A stretch of 6,767 bases of DNA from Chitinophagaceae bacterium (GTDB lineage: Bacteria > Bacteroidota > Bacteroidia > Chitinophagales > Chitinophagaceae), in assembly GCA_025455245.1 (NCBI GenBank), contig JALOMX010000106.1:1-6767 (forward strand), written 5' to 3'. Below the pieces are notes generated by a model. That model saw only the letters and a program-made list of their open reading frames with translations. It ran no database searches and had not been told where the DNA came from. The position numbers and the translations under genes were made by a program. Of the stretch, positions 1 through 6,188 are shown one piece after another (the first letter of the stretch is position 1; each line of letters begins with the position of its first letter).

Positions 1-2307
1 GCCAAACCTTCTGTTTTTATACATCAACCTTTCTTCATCATGGCTTTCGGCATAGGCCAGCAAATGTGGCGTATTGTTTGCATTAAATTCAGGCTTGGAA
101 GGATTAGAAGGAGACCAACGGGTGGTATGGTAAGCCCTTTCAAAATTGGAATTTGCCAGGTAGCCCATACTAGCCTCGTTAAACTCGTTCGTCATTTTAC
201 CCCATAGCAGCATGCCAATATTTGCCAGTTCAGCCTCTTCATTATCACTTCCAAGATGTTCCAATATCATATAACAACCTGGGGCAATTGCCTGACTTTG
301 ATTATAGATTCTTCTCCAGATATTTACCCTGCTCTCATCATAAGCACTCCATGCTTCCACATCATTGGGATTATTGCGCTGGGTAAAGCCTTTACTTAAA
401 TCCCAGCGGAAACCATCAATTTTAAAGTTAACCAGCCAATGCTGCATTACACGCTCAACAAACTCAATGGTAGCAGGCGCTTCATGGTTCATGTCAAATC
501 CTACATTAAACGGATGGGTTGCATCCTGATTGAACCATGGGCTGTTGGCTGCAGGCTTGTTGGTAGCCGAATTCCAATACATGCGCACCATGGGGCTTTG
601 GCCAAACTGATGGTTCAATACCATATCGAGTACCACAGCAATACCGCGGCCATGGCAACTGTCTATTAATTCACGCAATTTATTTTCAGTTCCATATGCT
701 TTGTCCACAGCAAACATGAAGCTCGGGTTGTAGCCCCAACTGTTGTTGTTTTCAAACTCGGTGACTGGCATTAATTTCAAGGTATTAATACCAAGAGATG
801 CCAGAATGGGTAAACTATCTATGATGGTTTGGAAATTTGAAGGCTGTGCATAATCGCGGATCAGCAATTCATAATGCACGGTATTACGCTTATCCGGCCT
901 TTGGAAATTGGGATAGGCCCAGTTGTAACCGGGTTTGCCGGGCTGAAGCACACTCACAATATCAGTTGCTTTTCCGGTAGGATAAGGCTTCAGGTTGGGA
1001 TAGGTTTCAGCAGGTATTTGCGGGTCATTCCATGGATCCAGGATTTTTTCCGAATTGTAGTCGGCAACCGTAAGGTTACAATCAATTACATACTGATAGG
1101 CATACTCTTGTCCCGGCGTCAATCCGTTGATCGTTACCCAGTAGCGAAGCCCGTCAGGCGTACGTTTCATTTGATATGCCAGATCACTTTTCCAGTCATT
1201 AAAGTCGCCCTTTACCACAATGTTATTCTTGTTGGGAGCATACAAAACAAGGGTTGCCGAAGTTCCATCAGGTGAGTAAGTGGCACCGTTTATGGCAACG
1301 CCTCCGGGAATAGGAGCAACCTCTGTTGGAGCCGCTACAAAAAACTCAAGTGTATCGCTCACCACGTTTACAGGAGCAGGTAAATTCAGGTTTCCGATCA
1401 GGGAAAAACTTGCATTGTTTGCAACGGTGAGTTTCGAACCCGGTGAAAAGGTTACTGAAGTAGTATTGGCATCCAGGATACAGGTACCGCCGGGGGAAGG
1501 ATTGATAACTACTTCTGTTCCGGAAGGAATGACTGCACCGGGGGCATTTCCACCTGCCCAGTTAGCAGTATTCGACCAGTTTCCATTTCCGTTGAAGGTG
1601 AGTACATTCGCGAATGAAGCCTGTTCGGCAACGGCGATAATTCTTTGCAAACCCGGCTGACTGATATTTACGTTACCGGAAACTGTTGTTCCGGTGGCTG
1701 AATTAACCAGGGCGCCATTGAAAAATATTTTCAGATTTGAAGACACGCTTGCTGCTGCCGAAATAGGCATGGATTCACCTACATTCTTACAGATTCCCTG
1801 TACTACCGGAACAAAGGTGGGTTCTTTAAAAGGGTTGGTAATGCGAACGGCCCTTGCCGAAGGGTCCGCTGTAACCGGAATGTACATGTCGCTTCCATCA
1901 AAATTGCGCTGAACCCTTGAACCATTGCCGCTCCTGAAAAGAATGGCAATTTTTTGAATGGTTTCACCGGCGGGAACACCATAGTATGCACGGATGTTCG
2001 CAATATTGAAAGTCCATTTGTTATTGCCTAAAGGGGTAGCTTTCAACGCAGGATTGGTGGTTGTAAAATTCTGATTGAACTTTACATATCTCCAGTTAGT
2101 AGCGTTTGCACTGAGATTGGTAATAACACCGGTATGCACATACACATTGGTGTCAGAATGACCAAGCAGGCCCTTATTGCCGAAATTGGCATCCATTGTT
2201 ATGGTAATAGTGCCATTTTCCCCAAAAAATTCCGGGGTCCAGCTCAAAACCTGTGCTTTGGTAAACAGTACACATACCACCAATAAAACCGTGAGTCTGA
2301 TTTTCAT
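1..2307 (-). CDS. Secreted multidomain alpha-amylase family protein (GH13), 3' end off window
   Basis: This frame is open from the ATG at 2305-2307 to the left edge (769 residues, no stop). It should hydrolyse alpha-1,4-glucans such as starch or maltodextrin outside the cytoplasm. Residues 1-19 look like a signal peptide (MKIRLTVLLVVCVLFTKAQ) with no convincing lipobox. Residues about 20-147 resemble the N-terminal module of Bacteroidota secreted amylases, and about 150-233 look Ig-like. Residues about 234-320 form a Gly/Asn/Trp-rich module (W244 in NWSNTANW). A CBM48-like domain covers about 338-435 (GDFNDW, W372). The GH13 barrel starts near 470. All four GH13 regions are visible: DMVLNH (561-566), GFRWDLSK with the expected nucleophile D636, ILEHLG with the expected acid/base E683, and ESHDEERL with H756 and D757. 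The family assignment is strong. Exact substrate and the missing C-terminus, possibly a type IX secretion tail, cannot be judged. No SusC/SusD genes are visible. Confidence 0.93.
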   Translation of the reverse strand, partial: MKIRLTVLLVVCVLFTKAQVLSWTPEFFGENGTITITMDANFGNKGLLGHSDTNVYVHTGVITNLSANATNWRYVKFNQNFTTTNPALKATPLGNNKWTFNIANIRAYYGVPAGETIQKIAILFRSGNGSRVQRNFDGSDMYIPVTADPSARAVRITNPFKEPTFVPVVQGICKNVGESMPISAAASVSSNLKIFFNGALVNSATGTTVSGNVNISQPGLQRIIAVAEQASFANVLTFNGNGNWSNTANWAGGNAPGAVIPSGTEVVINPSPGGTCILDANTTSVTFSPGSKLTVANNASFSLIGNLNLPAPVNVVSDTLEFFVAAPTEVAPIPGGVAINGATYSPDGTSATLVLYAPNKNNIVVKGDFNDWKSDLAYQMKRTPDGLRYWVTINGLTPGQEYAYQYVIDCNLTVADYNSEKILDPWNDPQIPAETYPNLKPYPTGKATDIVSVLQPGKPGYNWAYPNFQRPDKRNTVHYELLIRDYAQPSNFQTIIDSLPILASLGINTLKLMPVTEFENNNSWGYNPSFMFAVDKAYGTENKLRELIDSCHGRGIAVVLDMVLNHQFGQSPMVRMYWNSATNKPAANSPWFNQDATHPFNVGFDMNHEAPATIEFVERVMQHWLVNFKIDGFRWDLSKGFTQRNNPNDVEAWSAYDESRVNIWRRIYNQSQAIAPGCYMILEHLGSDNEEAELANIGMLLWGKMTNEFNEASMGYLANSNFERAYHTTRWSPSNPSKPEFNANNTPHLLAYAESHDEERLMYKNRRFG

Positions 2308-2361
2308 ATAGCTTTAGTTAGTTTGAAGATCAAAAGATGCAATCATTTGCGCTTTGTGATT

Positions 2362-2369
2362 CAAATATG
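2362..2369 (-). promoter_or_regulatory. Possible -7 box of the amylase promoter
   Basis: Read on the minus strand this is CATATTTG, one mismatch from the Bacteroidota -7 consensus TAnnTTTG, and 54 bases upstream of the amylase ATG. A TTTG that could act as a -33 box lies upstream at 2383-2386, but the 13-base gap is shorter than the usual 17-23. The call is therefore weak. Confidence 0.22.
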
Positions 2370-2383
2370 TGTACTTTTTACGC
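2367..2383. promoter_or_regulatory. Candidate operator upstream of the amylase, copy A
   Basis: The plus strand reads ATGTGTA-CTTT-TTAC-GC, an imperfect inverted repeat of the form GTGTA-N5-TACGC. The same ATGTGTA-N4-TTAC string occurs at 3254-3268 upstream of the regulator gene. The distance to the start codon is 59 bases here and 58 bases there. It overlaps the candidate -7 box, a position that would suit repression. Regulator binding is inference only. Confidence 0.28.
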
Positions 2384-2457
2384 AAAGGGATGCATTTTTT
2401 TATTATGATTCGCTGATTTTTGTCATTTATCTTAAACAAACACGGATAATTTCCTGC

Positions 2458-3195
2458 CTAAAAGTCAATTCCCACCCACTTCCTTTTGTTCTTCTCGTAT
2501 TTTTCAAAGTTGAACTGATACAACTTGCCCGGACGATGCTTTACATCCTCTTCAAGTTCTCCGGTATCAATCAAAAAATCCATGGAAAAGAACTTTTTCC
2601 TGAAATTCCGGCGATCAAGTTCAACGTTCAATATGGCTTCATAAAGATTCTGTAGTTCGCGCAGGGAGAATTTTTCGGGTAGAAGGTTAAAACCAAGGGG
2701 GTGCTCCTGAATACGCTTTTGCAGCCAGGAATAGCATTTGGTCAATATTTCAAGATGATCAAATGCCATGCTGTCAAGGTCATTTACATTATGCCAGTGC
2801 AATTCGTTATCAGTAATCTGAAGCTGATGATGCCTGATATTGAGCAAAGAACAATAAGCAACGGTAATTACCCTGCCGCCGGGGTGCCTGTTAGGGTTAC
2901 TGAATGTGTGGACCTGATCAAGGTAAACATTTTGCATGCCTGTCCTTTGCCTGAGCACCCTGTAGGCAGCTTCTTCAAGGGATTCCGATTCTTTAGCAAA
3001 ATCTCCGAGCAGCGACCATTCATCTTTATACATATCAATGTCGCTTCGGATCAGCAGTACCTTGAGCTTGTTATCCTCAAAACCAAAAATAACGCAATCT
3101 ACCGTTAGGGCAACCTTGGGGTAACTCTCAACCAATAGATCCATATCCTTGATCAGACCGGTTGACGAATTCGGTATGGCAGCCGCTTTTTGCAT
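2458..3195 (-). CDS. Nudix-domain transcriptional regulator (NrtR/AraR-like architecture)
   Basis: This 245-residue protein has an N-terminal Nudix-fold domain (about 28-155) and a C-terminal region (about 165-225, LLPEKFSLRELQNLYEAIL onward) resembling the winged-helix DNA-binding domain of NrtR-type regulators. The Nudix box at 65-87 keeps E71, R79 and G86, but the catalytic REUXEE core reads RVLRQR, so the metal-binding glutamates are lost. This favours ligand sensing over hydrolysis. Bacteroidota relatives of this architecture include the arabinose regulator AraR, and others respond to NAD-related metabolites, so the effector is open. Its neighbour is an amylase on the same strand, and a shared upstream motif suggests a regulatory link. 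The ATG at 3193-3195 was chosen, but Met18 (3142-3144) is a plausible alternative because conserved Nudix sequence begins only near residue 27. Neither start has a Shine-Dalgarno sequence. Confidence 0.85.
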   Translation of the reverse strand: MQKAAAIPNSSTGLIKDMDLLVESYPKVALTVDCVIFGFEDNKLKVLLIRSDIDMYKDEWSLLGDFAKESESLEEAAYRVLRQRTGMQNVYLDQVHTFSNPNRHPGGRVITVAYCSLLNIRHHQLQITDNELHWHNVNDLDSMAFDHLEILTKCYSWLQKRIQEHPLGFNLLPEKFSLRELQNLYEAILNVELDRRNFRKKFFSMDFLIDTGELEEDVKHRPGKLYQFNFEKYEKNKRKWVGIDF

Positions 3196-3239
3196 AAAAT
3201 GTGTCGTAATGGCGAAGCTTTAATAACAGATTGGGAGAG

Positions 3240-3247
3240 CAAATATA
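3240..3247 (-). promoter_or_regulatory. Candidate -7 box of the regulator gene promoter
   Basis: On the minus strand this reads TATATTTG, a perfect match to the Bacteroidota -7 consensus TAnnTTTG, ending 44 bases before the regulator ATG. No TTTG stands at the expected -33 distance. That is either a weak promoter or one that depends on a factor, and the adjacent candidate operator occupies that region. Confidence 0.42.
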
Positions 3248-3253
3248 GAAACA

Positions 3254-3270
3254 ATGTGTAAATATTACAT
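3254..3270. promoter_or_regulatory. Candidate operator upstream of the regulator gene, copy B
   Basis: The core TGTAA-ATA-TTACA (3257-3269) is a perfect 5-bp inverted repeat with a 3-base spacer. It sits just upstream of the regulator's -7 box, where -33 recognition would occur. The longer string ATGTGTA-AATA-TTAC matches the site at 2367-2381 before the amylase. Autoregulation by the Nudix-type protein is the simplest inference, without direct evidence. Confidence 0.3.
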
Positions 3271-3308
3271 ATTTCATAAAAAAATTTTCCACCCTCCATT
3301 TTGGGGGA

Positions 3309-3316
3309 TACTTTAG
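3309..3316 (+). promoter_or_regulatory. Possible -7 box of the ligA promoter
   Basis: TACTTTAG differs from TAnnTTTG at one fixed position and lies 37 bases before the ligA ATG. A TTTC, one mismatch from the -33 TTTG, lies 19 bases upstream of it, which is the usual spacing. An overlapping alternative, TTAGTTTG at 3313-3320, also has one mismatch. The call is weak. Confidence 0.27.
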
Positions 3317-3353
3317 TTTGCATGCCTGTTTCACCAAATTTTATTTTTTCAGT

Positions 3354-5552
3354 ATGACAGACTACGCCCATATTCAGGAATGGATGGAAAAAACCCGTTT
3401 TTGGCTGATGGAGGAAAAGAGCCCCGGTTCGCCGGCGGAGGCAGAAATTTTAAGGGATGTACTGAGGTTTCATGAATATCAGTATTACCACTTAGACCGT
3501 GCGCTTATTACCGATCCGGAATATGACCGGTTGTATAAAATGCTGGAAGCATGGGAAAAAGCAAACCCGGGATCTGTAACCCCGGATAGTCCGACCCAAA
3601 GGGTTGGCAAAAGCCTCAACACTCAGTTTGCTACGGTAACCCACCTTGTACCGATGCTCAGCCTCGATAACAGTTACAATGCATCCGACCTGTATGACTG
3701 GGACAGAAAAGCCAAAGAACTTGCCGGTAATTCCATGATTGAGTATTGCATTGAACCTAAATACGATGGGGCAAGCATCAGCATTATTTACGAAAATGAT
3801 GTTTTGGTACGCAGCGCCACGAGAGGCGATGGCGTGCAGGGTGATGATATTACCGTAAACAGCAGGCAAATCCGTAACCTGCCCCTCCGGGCACCTTTTA
3901 GCCGCTACGGTATTCAATCCATTGAGATCAGGGGAGAAGTAGTGATGACCAAAAAAGCCTTTGAAGGCTTTAATCTGCAACTCATGGAAAACGGTCAGCC
4001 CCCGCTTGCAAATCCACGCAATGCTGCCGCAGGTACCCTTAGGATGAAAGACCCGGCAGAAGTAGGACGAAGGAAATTAGAAGCCTTTTTGTACCATGTA
4101 AGTTATGTGAGCCAAATTTCAAATACACAAATTCCAAATTCCAATAGTCAAATCCCAAATTCCAAAAACATACTCAAAGAAGATAGCACCGAAGCCCCTT
4201 TGGAATTTGGAGTTTCAAATTTTGGAATTTCAAAAATTCCCACTACCCACTCCGGAATGCTTCAAATGCTGTGGGATTGCGGCTTCAGGAGCCCGGTACA
4301 TGAAATGAAGGTCTCTGCAGGCATTGAAGGCGTTATTGACCACTGTAACCTGTATGAAGCCAAAAGAGACGATCTGCCATACGAAATAGACGGCATGGTG
4401 GTAAAAGTGAACAATCTTGACCAACAGGACCAACTTGGCATGACCACCCACCATCCAAGATGGGCAATCGCCTATAAATTCAAAGCCCGGCAAGGAACAA
4501 GCAGGCTTAGGGGTGTAGAGTTCCAGGTAGGCAGGACAGGTGCGGTTACCCCTGTGGCCAAAATCGATCCTGTGGGCATTGGCGGAGTAACTGTGGGCAG
4601 CATCAGTATTCACAACGAGGATTATATCAAAGAAAAAGACCTGAAACTTGGCGATACGGTGGTGGTTGAAAGGGCGGGTGATGTTATTCCGCAGATTGTA
4701 CGTTCAGTTGCCGAGCTGAGAACAGGTACGGAAAAGGAAATTGTATTTCCCCAAACCTGCCCGGTATGCCAAAGTGCCTTGTATAAAGAAGCCGATGAAG
4801 CTGTTTGGCGCTGTATAAATGTGGAATGCGAGGCACAGGTAGTGGAGCGCATCATTCACTTTGTAAGCAAGGATGCATTGGATATCCGGAGTTTTGGCGA
4901 GCAACAGGTACGCAGGTTTTATGAACTTGGCTTACTGAAAGACATTCCGGGAATATACAAACTCGATTTTGACAGGATATCAACTCTTGAAGGGTTTGGT
5001 AAAAAATCAGTTGAGAACCTCAGGCTTGCCATAGAGCAGTCCAAAACACAACCGCTTCACCGCATCATTTATGGATTGGGCATAAGGCACGTTGGTGAGA
5101 CAACCGCAAAAATGCTCGCCCAACGGATAACTCATTTACTTGACCTAAAGGCACTAACGGTTGACCAATTGATGCAGTTGGAGGATATTGGGCCCAAAGT
5201 AGCTTCAAGCATATATGGATTTTTTCAAAATATAAAAAATATTCAAATGCTTGCAGAGTTGGAAAATTTAGGTTTAACTTTGCGAAGAGCTGAACAAACG
5301 ACTGTTGAAGGCGGAAAACTGGAAGGACAAACCTTTTTGTTTACCGGGACCCTTTCAAAGCTCAAACGTAGCGATGCTGAGGCCATGGCCGAAAAGGCAG
5401 GAGGAAAAATATTGAGTGGAGTTAGTAGCAAGTTGAATTACCTGATTGTTGGAGAGGACGCGGGGAGCAAACTGGAAAAAGCTAAAAAGATTCCTACCAT
5501 ACGCATCCTGACGGAAGAAGAATATCTTAATCTGTTAGCATATGATAACTAA
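3354..5552 (+). CDS. ligA: NAD-dependent DNA ligase LigA
   Basis: This 732-residue cytoplasmic enzyme seals nicks in duplex DNA during replication and repair, using NAD+ to adenylate itself. Domain Ia has the NAD-binding pattern YY (44-45) and D54-PEYD. The adenylation domain has the lysine motif KYDG with K136, then RGDG (157-160), IRGEV with E195, NPRNAAAG (220 onward), DGMVVKV (346-352) and YKFK (374-377). An OB-fold follows, then the four-cysteine zinc site C469, C472, C487, C492, then helix-hairpin-helix repeats and a C-terminal BRCT domain from about 652. Every key residue is present, so it should be active. The ATG at 3354 is preferred over an in-frame TTG at 3318, which would add 12 residues unlike the family. 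The protein is longer than most LigA proteins (about 670 residues in E. coli), partly because residues about 254-296 are a low-complexity insert encoded by an inverted repeat. Confidence 0.98.
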   Translation: MTDYAHIQEWMEKTRFWLMEEKSPGSPAEAEILRDVLRFHEYQYYHLDRALITDPEYDRLYKMLEAWEKANPGSVTPDSPTQRVGKSLNTQFATVTHLVPMLSLDNSYNASDLYDWDRKAKELAGNSMIEYCIEPKYDGASISIIYENDVLVRSATRGDGVQGDDITVNSRQIRNLPLRAPFSRYGIQSIEIRGEVVMTKKAFEGFNLQLMENGQPPLANPRNAAAGTLRMKDPAEVGRRKLEAFLYHVSYVSQISNTQIPNSNSQIPNSKNILKEDSTEAPLEFGVSNFGISKIPTTHSGMLQMLWDCGFRSPVHEMKVSAGIEGVIDHCNLYEAKRDDLPYEIDGMVVKVNNLDQQDQLGMTTHHPRWAIAYKFKARQGTSRLRGVEFQVGRTGAVTPVAKIDPVGIGGVTVGSISIHNEDYIKEKDLKLGDTVVVERAGDVIPQIVRSVAELRTGTEKEIVFPQTCPVCQSALYKEADEAVWRCINVECEAQVVERIIHFVSKDALDIRSFGEQQVRRFYELGLLKDIPGIYKLDFDRISTLEGFGKKSVENLRLAIEQSKTQPLHRIIYGLGIRHVGETTAKMLAQRITHLLDLKALTVDQLMQLEDIGPKVASSIYGFFQNIKNIQMLAELENLGLTLRRAEQTTVEGGKLEGQTFLFTGTLSKLKRSDAEAMAEKAGGKILSGVSSKLNYLIVGEDAGSKLEKAKKIPTIRILTEEEYLNLLAYDN
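4113..4240. repeat. In-frame palindromic AT-rich repeat inside ligA
   Basis: AAATTCC occurs at 4129, 4136 and 4157, and its complement GGAATTT at 4202 and 4224. Two nested perfect stems form: 4129-4138 (AAATTCCAAA) pairs with 4221-4230, and 4155-4166 (CCAAATTCCAAA) pairs with 4199-4210, enclosing a 32-base loop. The 4129-4230 hairpin is 102 bases, a multiple of three. It is translated without a stop as an arm rich in QIPNS-type residues, a polar linker, and an arm reading LEFGVSNFGIS. It falls between the conserved segments EAFLYHV and SGMLQMLWDCGF of the adenylation domain, where other LigA proteins have a short variable loop. I recall similar IPNS/LEFG strings in other Bacteroidota proteins but cannot verify that here. 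Confidence 0.8.
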
Positions 5553-6120
5553 AACCGCAGGAGAAAAATGGAAACAAGTGGTATTTGACAACCACGAAAC
5601 CATGCAACGTAAATACGCCGTAAGTAATATGGGTCGCGTTGCAAGCTACATTAAATCGGTAGAAAAAGACGGGGAATTACTCAAGGGTTCCGAAATAGAA
5701 GGTTACCGCGTACTCCGGTTGCGCGTCAAAGGTAGCTACGTTGCCTTCCTTTTTCACCGCATGGTAGCAGAAGCCTTTTGTAAAAAACCTTCAAAAGAAC
5801 ATACACAGGTTATTCATAAAAACTATAAAAAGCAGGACAACCGTTCTGAAAACCTGTTATGGGCCACCAAGGAAATGGTTGCTGAGCATAATAAAACAAG
5901 CCCTGCCGTAAAGGCTTACCGCAAGCGGATGGAGGAAGCAATTCCCAATATCAAAAAGGGATTGAAACTTACCCTTGCAGAAGTAAAGCAAATCAAAAAG
6001 CAACTTCAGAACCCGAAAAGAAAACTCACGCACAAGCAAATTGCCGAGAAATACGGTGTAAGTGAGATGGCCATAACAAGGATTAAACGTGGCGAAAACT
6101 GGAGTCACGTTACCGTTTAA
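5542..6120 (+). CDS. NUMOD4/HNH endonuclease-like protein with C-terminal helix-turn-helix
   Basis: This 192-residue protein starts with a NUMOD4-like DNA-binding segment (about 9-37: EKWKQVVF, then YAVSNMGRVASY). An HNH_3-type region follows (about 70-116: FHRMVAEAF, then VIHKNYKKQDNR and SENLLW). H92, N100 and N104 fit the HNH pattern, although the residue before H92 is Ile where many relatives have Asp or His. The C-terminus (about 141-192) has a helix-turn-helix-like IAEKYGVSEMAITRIKRG ending in W187-SHV, typical of free-standing phage and homing HNH proteins. It would bind and perhaps nick or cut DNA, but activity is not certain. The start overlaps the ligA stop by 11 bases in another frame, so it is probably co-transcribed and translationally coupled. 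No Shine-Dalgarno sequence precedes it. No intron, integrase or phage gene is nearby. It could instead be a domesticated DNA-binding protein. Confidence 0.85.
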   Translation: MITKTAGEKWKQVVFDNHETMQRKYAVSNMGRVASYIKSVEKDGELLKGSEIEGYRVLRLRVKGSYVAFLFHRMVAEAFCKKPSKEHTQVIHKNYKKQDNRSENLLWATKEMVAEHNKTSPAVKAYRKRMEEAIPNIKKGLKLTLAEVKQIKKQLQNPKRKLTHKQIAEKYGVSEMAITRIKRGENWSHVTV

Positions 6121-6145
6121 CTATTCTGTAAGTTACACATGATTA

Positions 6146-6178
6146 ATGGCAGCAAGATAATAGCTATCCTGCTGCCAT
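6146..6178. terminator. Hairpin between convergent genes, probable bidirectional terminator
   Basis: ATGGCAGCA (6146-6154) and TGCTGCCAT (6170-6178) form a perfect 9-bp stem. After one A-C mismatch it continues as GATA/TATC (6156-6159 with 6165-6168), closed by a 5-base loop. It lies 25 bases after the HNH stop and 10 bases beyond the asd stop, between genes that run towards each other. The flank on the plus-strand side is AT-rich (ATTATTGTGTTT) rather than a clean T-run, so termination is likely but not certain. Confidence 0.62.
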
Positions 6179-6188
6179 ATTATTGTGT

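Larger units (their letters stand above)
2308..2457. other. Intergenic region upstream of the amylase gene
   Basis: These 150 bases separate the stop of the Nudix-type regulator from the start of the amylase, both on the minus strand. The region is AT-rich, with no Shine-Dalgarno sequence before the amylase ATG. It contains a weak promoter-like box and a motif shared with the regulator's own upstream region, both listed separately. I saw no clear hairpin plus T-run ending the regulator transcript, so readthrough into the amylase gene is possible. Confidence 0.6.
3196..3353. other. Divergent intergenic region between the regulator and ligA
   Basis: These 158 bases separate two divergently transcribed genes and should hold both promoters. 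The region is AT-rich. It contains a perfect TAnnTTTG box facing the regulator, a near-palindromic motif beside it, and a weaker -7-like box facing ligA. These are listed separately. No RNA gene was recognised. Confidence 0.6.

Noticed and set aside
253..270. GH13 region III reading ILEHLG instead of the more familiar GE pattern
   Set aside because: The acid/base glutamate is present, and I recall ILEH as usual in this Bacteroidota amylase group, so it is not an anomaly.
1280..1660. 126-residue plus-strand open frame
   Set aside because: It lies antisense within the amylase coding sequence, whose domains are clear, and its translation shows no recognisable domain.
3291..3307. Possible hairpin CCCTCC/GGGGG before ligA
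   Set aside because: The pairing is interrupted and the arms are very short, and it falls between the putative -33 and -7 boxes. I see no support for a functional structure.
3318..3353. Upstream in-frame TTG start for ligA adding 12 residues
   Set aside because: The added residues (MHACFTKFYFFS) are unlike LigA N-termini, and the candidate ligA -7 boxes overlap or adjoin this TTG. The ATG at 3354 fits better.
3492..3980. 162-residue minus-strand open frame
   Set aside because: It is antisense to the conserved N-terminal half of LigA and has no recognisable motif.
4113..4240. CRISPR-like or tandem repeat array
   Set aside because: The AAATTCC units are too short and irregularly spaced. The organisation is an inverted repeat, not repeat-spacer units.
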